Assembly (NCBI RefSeq): GCF_030150155.1 | Contig: NZ_JASLGR010000039.1 | Location: forward strand, 69,521-133,520 | Direction: 5' to 3' | Length of the DNA stretch: 64,000 nt | Source: Nocardioides sp. | GTDB lineage: Bacteria; Actinomycetota; Actinomycetes; Propionibacteriales; Nocardioidaceae | Part shown: positions 16,235-24,957 of the stretch, piece after piece | Layout of the letters: each line of letters starts with the position of its first letter | Position numbering within the stretch: position 1 is the first letter of the stretch | The notes under the pieces: model-generated | The model's database searches: none | The model's input: the letters and a program-made list of their open reading frames with translations, nothing else | What the model was told of the DNA's origin: nothing | Program-made: the position numbers and the translations under genes

Positions 16235-17569
16235 GTGCCCAGCAGTGATTCCGTGATCGATACCGGCTCCGTCCCTGCCTCGGAGGCGCTCTTCGAGCGG
16301 GCGAAGACGGTCACCCCCGGCGGCGTGAACTCGCCGGTGCGGGCCTTCAACGCCGTCGGCGGGACGCCGCGGTTCATCGCCTCGGCGCAAGGCCCCTGGC
16401 TCACCGACGTCGACGGCAACCGGTACGTCGACCTGATCTGCTCCTGGGGACCGATGCTGCTCGGTCACGCCCACCCCGAGGTCACCGCCGCAATCCAGGC
16501 AGCGGTCACCCGCGGCACCTCCTACGGCACGCCCAGCGTCCCCGAGGTCGAGCTGGCCGAGGAGATCGTCTCCCGCACCCCGGTCGAGGAGGTGCGCTTC
16601 GTCTCCTCGGGAACCGAGGCGACGATGAGCGCGATCCGGCTGGCCCGCGGCTTCACCGGCCGCGACGTGATCATCAAGTTCGCCGGCTGCTACCACGGCC
16701 ACGTCGACTCGCTGCTCGCCTCGGCCGGCTCGGGCCTGGCCACCTTCGCGGTGCCCGGCACCCCCGGCGTCCCGGCGTCGAGCACCGAGCTCACCCTGGT
16801 GCTGCCCTACAACGACCCGGCCGCGGTCCGCGCCGCCTTCGCCGAGCACGGTGACCGGATCGCGGCGATCATCACCGAGGCCGGTCCGGGCAACATGGGC
16901 GTCGTACCGCCGGCGCCGGGCTTCAACAAGCTGCTCTCGGAGCTGGCGCGGGCCCACGGCGCGCTCTTCATCTCCGACGAGGTGATGACCGGCTTCCGTG
17001 CCTCGAAGGAGGGCCACTGGGGCCTGGACGGCAAGGTCGAGGGCTGGACGCCGGACCTGATCACCTTCGGCAAGGTGATGGGCGGTGGCTTCCCCGCCGC
17101 CGCGTTCGGTGGCCGTGCCGACGTGATGCAGACGCTGAGCCCGGTCGGGCCGGTCTACCAGGCGGGCACGCTGTCGGGGAACCCGATCGCGACCACCGCC
17201 GGTCTGACCACCCTGCGGCTGGCGACCGACGAGGTCTACGCCCACATCGGCAGCGCCGCCCAGACCGTGAAGGCCGCCCTGGCCGACGCGCTCACCGGTG
17301 CCGGCGTCGCCCACCAGATCCAGAGCTCCGGGACGATGTTCTCGGTCTTCTTCACCGACACCCCGGTGACCGACTTCGAGACCGCCAAGACCACCGACGA
17401 GCGGGCCTACCAGGCGTTCTTCCACTCGATGCTGGCCGACGGCGTCTACCTGCCGCCGAGCGCCTACGAGGTCTGGTTCCTCTCCGCGGCGCACGACGAG
17501 GAGGCGCTCGACGCCATCGTGTCGGCGCTGCCGAAGGCGGCTGCGGCGGCTGCGGCGGTGACCCGATGA
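16235..17569 (+). CDS. hemL: Glutamate-1-semialdehyde 2,1-aminomutase
   Basis: PLP enzyme converting glutamate-1-semialdehyde to 5-aminolevulinate. The 444-aa protein is of normal length. PGGVNSPVRAF is the N-terminal signature, SSGTEATMSAIRLARG binds the cofactor phosphate, FISDEVMTGFR carries the PLP aspartate, and FGKVMGGGFPAAAFGG holds the Schiff-base lysine Lys280. The frame extends upstream into the transglycosylase gene, but GTG 16235 matches family length and has GACAAT 6 nt before it. It supplies ALA to hemB. The next gene overlaps by 4 nt. Confidence 0.95.
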   Translation: MPSSDSVIDTGSVPASEALFERAKTVTPGGVNSPVRAFNAVGGTPRFIASAQGPWLTDVDGNRYVDLICSWGPMLLGHAHPEVTAAIQAAVTRGTSYGTPSVPEVELAEEIVSRTPVEEVRFVSSGTEATMSAIRLARGFTGRDVIIKFAGCYHGHVDSLLASAGSGLATFAVPGTPGVPASSTELTLVLPYNDPAAVRAAFAEHGDRIAAIITEAGPGNMGVVPPAPGFNKLLSELARAHGALFISDEVMTGFRASKEGHWGLDGKVEGWTPDLITFGKVMGGGFPAAAFGGRADVMQTLSPVGPVYQAGTLSGNPIATTAGLTTLRLATDEVYAHIGSAAQTVKAALADALTGAGVAHQIQSSGTMFSVFFTDTPVTDFETAKTTDERAYQAFFHSMLADGVYLPPSAYEVWFLSAAHDEEALDAIVSALPKAAAAAAAVTR

Positions 17570-18249
17570 CCGGGCCGAGCGACGGGGCGACCCCCGACAC
17601 GATCGTCCACCTGCTGCGCCACGGCGAGGTGTTCAACCCCGAGGGGATCCTCTACGGCCGCCGGCCCGGGTTCCACCTCTCCGAGCGTGGCCGGGAGATG
17701 GCCGCGACCGTCGCCGAGGCGATCAAGGACCGCGACATCGTCCACCTGGTCTCCTCGCCCCTGGAGCGTGCTCAGGAGACCGCTGCGCCGCTGGCCGCGG
17801 CCCGGGGGCTGACCCCGGTGCTCGACGAGCGCGTGATCGAGTCGGCCAACGACTTCGAGGGGCTGTGCTTCAAGGGGCCGAACAACGCCCTGAAGAACCC
17901 GCGGATCTGGCCCAAGCTGTGGAACCCGCTGCGACCTAGCTGGGGGGAGCCGTTCAAGGAGCTCGCCGCCCGGATGATGGCCGCCGTCGAGGCCGCCCGC
18001 GCCGCCGCCGAGGGGCACGAGGCCGTGATCGTCTCCCACCAGCTGCCGATCTGGACCGCCCGGCTGCACGCGGAGAACCGCTCGTTCCTGCACGACCCGC
18101 GCAAGCGGCAGTGCACGCTGTGCTCGCTGACCTCCTTCCACTTCGTGGGGGACCGGCTCGCGCAGGTCTCCTACAGTGAGCCGGCCGGGGCGCTGATCCC
18201 CGCAGCGGACCGCAAGGACCCCTTCTCCTCGGGCGGGCAGCGGCCGTGA
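17566..18249 (+). CDS. Histidine phosphatase family protein
   Basis: A 227-aa member of the phosphoglycerate-mutase-like fold. The phosphohistidine motif LLRHGEVFNP is at residues 13-22, a second arginine lies in SSPLERAQET, and the second histidine is in VIVSHQLPIW. It is the positional equivalent of Rv0525, always beside hemL and the cytochrome c maturation genes in actinobacteria. The ATG overlaps hemL by 4 nt and the stop overlaps the TlpA gene. Substrate unknown; membership in the ccs operon suggests a link to cytochrome biogenesis, but no direct role is established. Confidence 0.85.
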   Translation: MTGPSDGATPDTIVHLLRHGEVFNPEGILYGRRPGFHLSERGREMAATVAEAIKDRDIVHLVSSPLERAQETAAPLAAARGLTPVLDERVIESANDFEGLCFKGPNNALKNPRIWPKLWNPLRPSWGEPFKELAARMMAAVEAARAAAEGHEAVIVSHQLPIWTARLHAENRSFLHDPRKRQCTLCSLTSFHFVGDRLAQVSYSEPAGALIPAADRKDPFSSGGQRP

Positions 18250-18887
18250 GCACTCCTGGGGTGGCGCGTCGTCGCGCCGTACGTCGTCCGCGTGCTGCCG
18301 TCCTCGGACTCGTCGTCGCCCTGCTGGGCGTGGTCGGGCTGAGCGCCGGCTGCAGCGACCTGCAGGGCACCTCGGGCAAGGCCTACATCACCGGTGACGG
18401 CCAGATCTCGGTCTGGCCCGACGCCGAGCGGGGCAAGGCCGTGGCCTTGGAGGGGACCACCCTCGACGGTGGCACCTGGTCGCTGGCCGACGCCGGCGGC
18501 AAGCCGGTCGTGGTCAACGTCTGGTGGAGCAATTGCGGCCCGTGCCGCACCGAGATGCCGATGCTCCAGGCCGCGGCCAAGGAGCTCACCGGCACCGCGA
18601 CGTTCGTCGGGATCAACACCCGCGACAGCTCGGCCGACAACGGCCTCGCCTTCGAGCGCTCGATCGGTGTCTCCTACCCCTCGATCTACTCACCCGACGG
18701 CAAGGTGCTGCTGGCGCTCAAGGGCCTGCCCCGCGCGCTGCCCTCGACGGTGGTGCTCGATGCGCAGGGCCGGATCGCGGCGACCATCTCCGGGGCGATC
18801 CCGTCCAAGCTCACCCTCACCGAGCTGGTGAAGTGCGTGGCCAGCGGTGACGCCAGTCAGAAGTGCAAGGTGTCAGGCAAGAGCTGA
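18246..18887 (+). CDS. TlpA/ResA-like thioredoxin lipoprotein for cytochrome c maturation
   Basis: A 213-aa exported lipoprotein. After a basic N-terminus, the hydrophobic segment VLGLVVALLGVVGLSAGC ends in a lipobox with the lipidated Cys near residue 37. The thioredoxin fold carries the active-site CGPC in VWWSNCGPCRTEMPML, and a cis-proline follows in LPSTVVLDAQG. Such proteins keep apocytochrome c cysteines reduced, drawing electrons from CcdA, which is the next gene (one-base TGATG overlap). A C-terminal Cys pair (VKCVASG and QKCKVSG) may form an extra disulfide. It is at the Rv0526 position. Confidence 0.9.
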   Translation: MSTPGVARRRAVRRPRAAVLGLVVALLGVVGLSAGCSDLQGTSGKAYITGDGQISVWPDAERGKAVALEGTTLDGGTWSLADAGGKPVVVNVWWSNCGPCRTEMPMLQAAAKELTGTATFVGINTRDSSADNGLAFERSIGVSYPSIYSPDGKVLLALKGLPRALPSTVVLDAQGRIAATISGAIPSKLTLTELVKCVASGDASQKCKVSGKS

Positions 18888-19639
18888 TGAGCGAGTGGTT
18901 CCACAGTTCGGTCGGCGGGTCGCTGGGTCTGGCGATCCCGATCGCGCTCATCACCGGACTGCTCTCGTTCTTCTCCCCGTGCGTCCTGCCGCTGCTGCCG
19001 GGCTACCTTTCCTACGCCACCGGGCTCTCGGGGGCGGACCTGGCCGAGGGCCGGGTGCGCCAGGGCCGGATGCTGGCCGGGGCCCTGCTCTTCGTGCTCG
19101 GCTTCACCGTCGTCTTCGTCCTCGTCGGGGTCGCCGGGGGCACCTTCGGGGCCTGGCTCTCGCAGCATGCCAGGGTCTTCTCAGTAATCCTGGGTATCGT
19201 CACGATCGTGCTGGGACTGGCCTTCATGGGGCTGATCCCGGCACTGCAGCGTGACGTCAGGGTCCACCGTGTCCCGGCGGTCGGACTGGCAGCGGCACCG
19301 TTGCTCGGCTTCCTCTTCGCGGTGGGCTGGACCCCCTGCATGGGGCCGACCCTCGGCGTCATGTTCAACCTGGCCTACAACTCCGGCACCGCCGTGCGCG
19401 GTGGCTTCCTGCTGGCGCTGTACTCGCTGGGACTCGGGATCCCGTTCGTCCTCTTCGCGCTGCTGTGGCGGCGCGCGCTGGGCACACTCACCTTCATCCG
19501 GCGCCACCTCCAGTGGGTCACCCGGATCGGGGGCGTGATGTTCATCCTGATCGGCATCGCCCTGCTCACCGGCTGGTGGGACTACGGCGTGCAGTGGGTC
19601 CAGCAGCATCTTGTGAATACCTGGTCGGTGAATCTGTGA
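18887..19639 (+). CDS. ccdA: Cytochrome c biogenesis protein CcdA (thiol-disulfide transporter)
   Basis: A 250-aa polytopic membrane protein with about six helices. The two redox cysteines sit in LSFFSPCVLPLLPGYLSY and in VGWTPCMGPTLG. CcdA moves reducing equivalents from cytoplasmic thioredoxin across the membrane to TlpA/ResA. ATG 18887 overlaps the TlpA stop by one base; an upstream in-frame ATG lies inside the TlpA gene and is rejected. The 3' end overlaps the resB GTG by 4 nt. Confidence 0.92.
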   Translation: MSEWFHSSVGGSLGLAIPIALITGLLSFFSPCVLPLLPGYLSYATGLSGADLAEGRVRQGRMLAGALLFVLGFTVVFVLVGVAGGTFGAWLSQHARVFSVILGIVTIVLGLAFMGLIPALQRDVRVHRVPAVGLAAAPLLGFLFAVGWTPCMGPTLGVMFNLAYNSGTAVRGGFLLALYSLGLGIPFVLFALLWRRALGTLTFIRRHLQWVTRIGGVMFILIGIALLTGWWDYGVQWVQQHLVNTWSVNL

Positions 19640-21276
19640 AAGACGTACCCTCTGGCGCCCGCGACGAGCGAGGCGTCACCGACGGCACTGAGCGCGCCCC
19701 TGGCGACCTCAACGCCCGCGAGCTGCTGCGCTGGGCCTGGCGCCAGCTCACCTCCATGCGGACGGCCCTGATCCTGCTCCTGCTGCTCGCCCTCGGGGCG
19801 GTGCCGGGGTCCCTGATCCCGCAGGCGGGCGTGGACTCCCTCAAGACGTCCAACTGGAAGGACGCGCACCCGAAGCTCACCCCGATCTACGACAAGCTCG
19901 GGCTCTTCGACGTCTACTCCTCGCCGTGGTTCGCGGCGATCTACGTGATGCTGATGGTCAGCCTGATCGGCTGCATCATCCCGCGCCTCTTCGTGTACTG
20001 GCGCGGGATGCGCGCCCAGCCTCCCGCCGCGCCACGCAACCTCTCCCGGGTCGCCGACTCGGCGTCGTACCTCACCGAGGAGTCCCCCGAGGAGGTGCTC
20101 GCGCGGGCCAAGGCCCGACTGCGGCGGCGCTACCGGCTGCGCCAGGACGAGCAGCCCGACGCCATCAGCGCCGAGCGCGGCTACCTGCGTGAGGCCGGCA
20201 ACCTGCTCTTCCACCTGTCGATCATCATCGTGCTGGTCGGCTTCGCGATGGGCTCGCTGCTCGGCTACAAGGGCGGCGTCATCGTGCTGGTGGGCAAGGA
20301 CCAGGGCTTCACCAACATCGCCCAGCAGTACGACGACCTCAACCCGGGTTCGCTGTTCAAGGCGTCCCAGATGGACCCGTTCACGATGCACATCGACAAG
20401 TTCGACGTGCAGTGGCTGCAGAGCGGTCCGCGGCAGGGGATGGCCAAGGGGTTCAAGTCCTACATCTCCTACTGCCAGAAGTGCGACGGCAGCGACGACA
20501 AGAACTACGACCTGCGGGTCAACCACCCGCTCACGATCGGGTCGACCCAGCTCTTCCTGATCGGTCACGGCTACGCGCCGAACATCACGATCAAGGACGG
20601 CAACGGCAAGGTCGCCTACTCGGGGCCGACGGTCTTCCTGCCGCAGAACCAGACCTTCTTCAGCTTCGGCGTGGTCAAGGCTGCGGGGGCGAAGCCGGAG
20701 CAGCTCGGTCTGCAGGGCGTCTTCTACCCGGCGTTCATCATGGACGACAAGGGCAACCCGGCCACCCTGATGGGCGACGACATCAACCCGCTGATCTCGA
20801 TGCAGGTCTGGGCCGGTGACCTCAACCTCGACGCCGGACCGCAGTCGGTCTACAGCCTCGACACCTCGAAGTCGAAGCAGGTGATGACGAAGGACGCCAC
20901 GACCGGCAAGGACAAGCCGCTCCGGCTCGACCTCAAGGTCGGCCAGACGGCGACCCTGCCCAACGGTCTGGGCACCGTCACCTTCGACGGCGTCACGCAG
21001 TGGAACAAGATCCAGATCTCCCAGCAGCCCGGCATGCATCTCGCGCTCGGTGGCGTGGTGCTGTGCCTGATCGGCCTGCTCGGCTCGCTCTTCATCCGCC
21101 CCCGTCGGCTCTGGGTTCGCGCGCGGCGCACGGAGGAAGGCACACTGGTCGAGGTCGCCGGCCTCGATCGATCCGGGGGTGACGACACCGCCGCCGTGGT
21201 CCAGGAGCTCCTCGAGCACCTGCAGGGCACGACGTCACGCTCACCCGAGCGCTCAACCGAAAGCGACAAATCATGA
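19636..21276 (+). CDS. resB: Cytochrome c biogenesis protein ResB (System II)
   Basis: A 546-aa ResB/Ccs1-type protein. Membrane helices lie near residues 38-58 (ALILLLLLALGAVPG), 95-120 (WFAAIYVMLMVSLIGCIIPRL), 190-210 (FHLSIIIVLVGFAMGSL) and near 475-500 (HLALGGVVLCLIGLLGSLFI). A large extracytoplasmic domain sits between the third and fourth. ResB with CcsB forms the heme exporter/lyase of System II. GTG 19636 overlaps the ccdA stop, fixing the start; the frame also runs upstream inside ccdA, which is only a shadow. The final 60 residues are charged and cytoplasmic. Rv0528 is the equivalent. Confidence 0.92.
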   Translation: MKDVPSGARDERGVTDGTERAPGDLNARELLRWAWRQLTSMRTALILLLLLALGAVPGSLIPQAGVDSLKTSNWKDAHPKLTPIYDKLGLFDVYSSPWFAAIYVMLMVSLIGCIIPRLFVYWRGMRAQPPAAPRNLSRVADSASYLTEESPEEVLARAKARLRRRYRLRQDEQPDAISAERGYLREAGNLLFHLSIIIVLVGFAMGSLLGYKGGVIVLVGKDQGFTNIAQQYDDLNPGSLFKASQMDPFTMHIDKFDVQWLQSGPRQGMAKGFKSYISYCQKCDGSDDKNYDLRVNHPLTIGSTQLFLIGHGYAPNITIKDGNGKVAYSGPTVFLPQNQTFFSFGVVKAAGAKPEQLGLQGVFYPAFIMDDKGNPATLMGDDINPLISMQVWAGDLNLDAGPQSVYSLDTSKSKQVMTKDATTGKDKPLRLDLKVGQTATLPNGLGTVTFDGVTQWNKIQISQQPGMHLALGGVVLCLIGLLGSLFIRPRRLWVRARRTEEGTLVEVAGLDRSGGDDTAAVVQELLEHLQGTTSRSPERSTESDKS

Positions 21277-22301
21277 CTGCGACACAGTGGGACTCCCTGT
21301 CGAGCCACCTCGTCGGTGGTGCGGGCATCCTGTACTTCCTCGCCCTGCTCTGCCACCTCGTCGAATGGTCGGCCCTGGCCGGCCGCAAGACGCTGCTGCG
21401 CGAGAAGGAGCTGGTCGGTGCCGGTGCTCCGGCCCAGACCGGTGCCGTCTCCTGGGTCGACGGTGCCTCCGAGCGTGCCGAGAAGCGTGAGTTCCGTCGT
21501 GAGTTCTCCGCCCGGCTCGGGATCACGCTCACCGTGCTCGCCGTCCTGGTCCACCTCGGTGCCCTGATCTCGCGCGGCATGGCCGCCGACCCGCACCGGG
21601 TGCCGTGGGGCAACATGTACGAGTTCACCATGTCCGGCACCTTCGTGGTCGCCGCTGCCTACGTGGTGCTCTACCGCAAGCTGACCCTGTCCTGGATGGC
21701 GCCGCTGGTGCTGACCTTCGTCGTGGTCTGCCTGATGATCGGCGAGATCTGGCTCTACGAGGCGGTCGCCCCGCTGACCGAGGCGCTCAACTCGTACTGG
21801 CTCGTCATCCACGTCGTCTCGGCGATCCTGGCCACCGGTGCGTTCACCCTGGGCGGCATGGCCTCCCTGATGTACCTGATCAAGCTGCGCGCCGGTGAGC
21901 GCGAGACCGGCTGGCTCTCCCGGGTGCCGTCGTTGACCGTGCTCGACCGGGTCTCCTACCGGATCCACGCGTTCGCGTTCCCGGTCTGGACGTTCGCCGT
22001 CCTGATCACCGGCCCGATCTGGGCTCACCAGGCCTGGTCGTCGTACTGGAACTGGGACCCCAAGGAGGTGTGGGCGTTCATCACGTGGGTGGTCTACGCC
22101 GGCTACCTCCACGCCCGCGCCACGGCCGGGTGGAAGGGCCGCAACGCCGCCATCCTCGCGCTGGTCGGCGTCGCGACGCTCTGGTTCAACTTCATCGGCA
22201 TCAACTACTTCAGCACGACCTCGCAGCACAGCTACGCCGCTCCCGCGGTCTCCGTGGTGACGCCGCCGTCGGCTGACCTGAACGAAGGGGTTCTCGCGTG
22301 A
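21273..22301 (+). CDS. ccsB: Cytochrome c biogenesis protein CcsB/CcsA (heme lyase subunit)
   Basis: A 342-aa membrane protein with about eight helices. It has WGNMYEF and the tryptophan-rich heme-handling signature SYWNWDPKEVWAFITW, followed by GYLHARATAGW with conserved histidine. Together with ResB it transports heme and attaches it to CxxCH cytochromes outside the membrane. The ATG overlaps the resB stop by 4 nt and the stop overlaps the DUF4229 gene. Corresponds to Rv0529. Confidence 0.93.
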   Translation: MTATQWDSLSSHLVGGAGILYFLALLCHLVEWSALAGRKTLLREKELVGAGAPAQTGAVSWVDGASERAEKREFRREFSARLGITLTVLAVLVHLGALISRGMAADPHRVPWGNMYEFTMSGTFVVAAAYVVLYRKLTLSWMAPLVLTFVVVCLMIGEIWLYEAVAPLTEALNSYWLVIHVVSAILATGAFTLGGMASLMYLIKLRAGERETGWLSRVPSLTVLDRVSYRIHAFAFPVWTFAVLITGPIWAHQAWSSYWNWDPKEVWAFITWVVYAGYLHARATAGWKGRNAAILALVGVATLWFNFIGINYFSTTSQHSYAAPAVSVVTPPSADLNEGVLA

Positions 22302-22579
22302 AGGACTTCGCTGTCTACACCCTGATGCGGATCGGCGTCTTCGTCGCGACGTTCATCGTGATCGCCGCCGTGTGGGCGCTCGTCTCGCAGAACGGCTTCC
22401 CGTGGTTCCCGGTGCTGGTGATCAGCGCCGTGGTCTCGATGATCATCTCGGTCCCGCTGCTCAACAAGCAGCGCGTCGCCTTCGCGGCCCGGGTCGAGGC
22501 GCGGGCCACGGCCGCCGTCGAGCGGGCCCGGTCCTCGGAGGACGAGCGCGAGGACTCCGCAGGCTCGGACAAGGCCTGA
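22298..22579 (+). CDS. DUF4229 small membrane protein
   Basis: A 93-aa protein with two predicted membrane helices (TLMRIGVFVATFIVIAAVWA and FPVLVISAVVSMIISVPLL) and a charged, acidic cytoplasmic tail. It matches the DUF4229 family that ends ccs operons in actinobacteria. GTG 22298 overlaps the ccsB stop. Function unknown; position suggests an accessory role in cytochrome c assembly. It is the last gene before a strong bidirectional terminator. Confidence 0.85.
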   Translation: MKDFAVYTLMRIGVFVATFIVIAAVWALVSQNGFPWFPVLVISAVVSMIISVPLLNKQRVAFAARVEARATAAVERARSSEDEREDSAGSDKA

Positions 22580-22613
22580 CCCTCCCGCACGCCCGCGGGG
22601 CGCGCGTCACTGG

Positions 22614-22660
22614 CACGAAAGAAGGAGCCTCAGCCGATCGGCTGAGGCTCCTTCTTCGTG
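22614..22660. terminator. Bidirectional rho-independent terminator between DUF4229 and menA
   Basis: GAAGGAGCCTCAGCCG (22621-22636) is followed by AT and then its exact reverse complement (22639-22654). Outer bases CACGAA (22614-22619) and TTCGTG (22655-22660) extend the stem past one unpaired A. Pyrimidine-rich TTCTTC follows on the plus strand and TTCTTTC on the minus strand. The convergent genes on each side fit a shared terminator. Confidence 0.9.
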
Positions 22661-22700
22661 TTCTGCGTGTCGGCCGGCTCTCGGCGAGAGACCGCTCGGG

Positions 22701-23573
22701 TCAGACCAGCACCAGCGGTACGGCGACCAGCACCGCCCAGACCAGCTCGGCCTTGCCGGTGGCGCCGAGCACGGGGATCAGGGCGGGGCCCTGCGCTCCG
22801 GTGAGGACGCGGCGGATCGCGGGGGTGGCGATCAGCAGGTGGGCCAGGGCGATCAGCACCCACCAGGTGGTGGCGCTGGCGATCGCGAACAGGCTGAGCG
22901 AGCCGATCACCATCAGCCAGGTGTAGAAGATCCGGGTGCCGCCGTCGCCGAGGATGACGGCCAGGGTGCGCTTGCCGCTGGCGGTGTCGGACGGGATGTC
23001 GCGCAGGTTGTTGGTCACGTTGATCGCGCTGGTCATCGCGCCGATGCCGATCGCGGCGGCCCAGGCGGGCCACGACAGGTGCTCGGTCTGCACGTAGTAG
23101 GTGCCCATCACGGCGACCAGGCCGAAGAAGACGAAGACCGCGACCTCGCCGAGGCCGGCGTACCCGTAGGGGTGCTTGCCTCCGGTGTAGAACCAGGCAC
23201 CCGCCATGCAGAGTGCGCCGAGGACGACCAGCCACCACGAGGTGGTGGCGGCCAGGACCAGGCCCGCCACACCGGCCACGCCGAGGGCGGCGAACGCGGC
23301 CCGCTTGACCTGACCGGGCGCGGCGGCACCCGACCCGGTCAGCCGCATCGGACCGACCCGCTCGTCGTCGGTGCCGCGGATGCCGTCGGAGTAGTCGTTC
23401 GCGTAGTTCACGCCGACCTGGAGCGCGAGCGAGACCACGAGGGCCAGCAGCGCCTTCCACCACACGAAGCCGTCGTCGTACACCGCCAGCGCGGTCGCGG
23501 CGATGACCGGAGTCAGTGCTGCGGGGAGGGTGCGCGGTCGAGCGCCTTCAATCCATTGGGACCTGGTTGCCAC
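22701..23573 (-). CDS. menA: 1,4-dihydroxy-2-naphthoate polyprenyltransferase
   Basis: Attaches the polyprenyl tail to DHNA, giving demethylmenaquinone in the membrane. The 290-aa UbiA-family protein has about eight helices. Its two aspartate-rich prenyl-diphosphate motifs are NYANDYSDGIRGTD near residue 58 and NVTNNLRDIPSDTASGKRTL near 190. The start is GTG 23573, six bases before the MFS gene stop in the same direction. The prenyl donor is probably made by the synthase at 48162-49157. Rv0534c is the mycobacterial equivalent. Confidence 0.94.
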   Translation of the reverse strand: MATRSQWIEGARPRTLPAALTPVIAATALAVYDDGFVWWKALLALVVSLALQVGVNYANDYSDGIRGTDDERVGPMRLTGSGAAAPGQVKRAAFAALGVAGVAGLVLAATTSWWLVVLGALCMAGAWFYTGGKHPYGYAGLGEVAVFVFFGLVAVMGTYYVQTEHLSWPAWAAAIGIGAMTSAINVTNNLRDIPSDTASGKRTLAVILGDGGTRIFYTWLMVIGSLSLFAIASATTWWVLIALAHLLIATPAIRRVLTGAQGPALIPVLGATGKAELVWAVLVAVPLVLV

Positions 23574-23579
23574 AAGGGG

Positions 23580-24929
23580 TCATTCAACACCTGAGGTCGC
23601 CGGCTCCGGGAAGTGGCGAGCGGCGAACCGCTCGGCGAGGCGGACCGAGGGACGCATCCCGATCCCGGCGCAGGTGATGATCGCCGCGATCACCAGCCAG
23701 CCGACGCCGGCGTGCCCGCCGATCCCGTCCCAGTCCATCGCCAGCCAGGTGAACAGCGCCGGTGCCCACATCGAGCCGACCCCGCGGGCGATGTTGGCGA
23801 CGCCGTCGTACTCGCCGCGACGGCGCGGGTCCATCAGCTCGGCCTGGAATGACCACGACGCGGTGGTGATCGCCAGCTCGGCGCCGGTCACGGTGAGGTG
23901 GCCGAGCCAGACCAGGGCGATCGTCCACAGTCCGGTGGTGCTGTGGGTGACCATCGTGATCAGGCAGGAGACGATGAAGAACCCGGTGGAGACGGCCACC
24001 GCGCGCAGGGCCGCGTCCAGGGTGTGGCCGAGCTTGGCGAGGTACGGCGGCACGAAGATGCACAGCACGGTGTTGGTGCCGAAGAGCCAGGCCAGGAGCA
24101 CGTGCGGGGCGTCGGTGCGGGCCACCAGCCACAGCGGGATCACCACGGTGAGCAGCACCTGGTTGGTCCACATCGTCGAGTTGAGGGCCGAGGTCAGGAA
24201 CCAGCCGACGTTGCGGATCGCACTGGGTCCCTCGGGGCGCTCCTGCGGGCCGTCGTCCTTGGAGCGCTCGGCCACGCGCAGGTCGTGCGGGGCGTGCGGC
24301 AGCCGGTGGATCCACCAGGCGTTGGCCAGCATCAGGGCGGCGGCCAGCCAGGGCACCCAGCGCACCACCCCGGTGGAGAAGCCGAGGGCGACACCGCCGA
24401 TCAGGGCACCGATGGTGAAGCCGATGTTGATCGCGGAGTAGACGTAGGCCTGGGTGGTGATCCGCTCCTCGGCCGGCACCACGTCGAGCCGGTAGGCGAG
24501 GTTGGCGCTCTCCCCGGCCGCCTCGGAGGCCTCGAAGGCGATCGCGATCGCGACGTAGGCCAGCCACGAGCCGATGAACGGCATCGCAGCGAAGAGGACC
24601 GCCCGGATCACGGTCGCCAGCAGCCAGACCCGCTTCGGTCCCAGGGCGTCCACGATCCGTCCGACCGGGTACGCCGCCACCGCGCGGGCGACCAGCGCGA
24701 TCGTGATCGCCAGACCGACCTGGGCCGGCCCGATCCCGACCACACGGAGCAGGAAGACGGCGCTGACCGTGTCGAACGCCCCGCCCCCGGCCCGGGTGAT
24801 CATCGACTGGATCGCGAGCCTGCCCGCGATCGGGCTGGGCGGGATCATCGGGCGCAGGAAGCGCGGGACCCGGTCGGCGCGACGGGACGCCGCGGACGGG
24901 TCGTGGTGTGGGGAGGTCATCGGTGCCAT
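23580..24929 (-). CDS. MFS transporter
   Basis: A 449-aa major-facilitator protein with about twelve predicted helices. A cytoplasmic loop in the middle is highly charged (ERSKDDGPQERPEGP). The motif AYPVGRIVDALGPKRVWLL between helices 2 and 3 resembles the MFS A motif. Substrate unknown. It lies 6 bp upstream of menA on the same strand, so the pair may be cotranscribed. ATG 24929 and ATG 24920 are both possible starts. It is divergent from menE with a 28-bp gap. Confidence 0.85.
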   Translation of the reverse strand: MAPMTSPHHDPSAASRRADRVPRFLRPMIPPSPIAGRLAIQSMITRAGGGAFDTVSAVFLLRVVGIGPAQVGLAITIALVARAVAAYPVGRIVDALGPKRVWLLATVIRAVLFAAMPFIGSWLAYVAIAIAFEASEAAGESANLAYRLDVVPAEERITTQAYVYSAINIGFTIGALIGGVALGFSTGVVRWVPWLAAALMLANAWWIHRLPHAPHDLRVAERSKDDGPQERPEGPSAIRNVGWFLTSALNSTMWTNQVLLTVVIPLWLVARTDAPHVLLAWLFGTNTVLCIFVPPYLAKLGHTLDAALRAVAVSTGFFIVSCLITMVTHSTTGLWTIALVWLGHLTVTGAELAITTASWSFQAELMDPRRRGEYDGVANIARGVGSMWAPALFTWLAMDWDGIGGHAGVGWLVIAAIITCAGIGMRPSVRLAERFAARHFPEPATSGVE

Positions 24930-24944
24930 CCGACCACAGCGGGC

Positions 24945-24950
24945 TACGGT
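24945..24950 (+). promoter_or_regulatory. Putative -10 box (TACGGT) of a leaderless menE transcript
   Basis: TACGGT ends 7 nt before the ATG at 24958, with no Shine-Dalgarno sequence between. The gap to the divergent MFS gene is only 28 bp. Confidence 0.45.
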
Positions 24951-24957
24951 GAGTCAC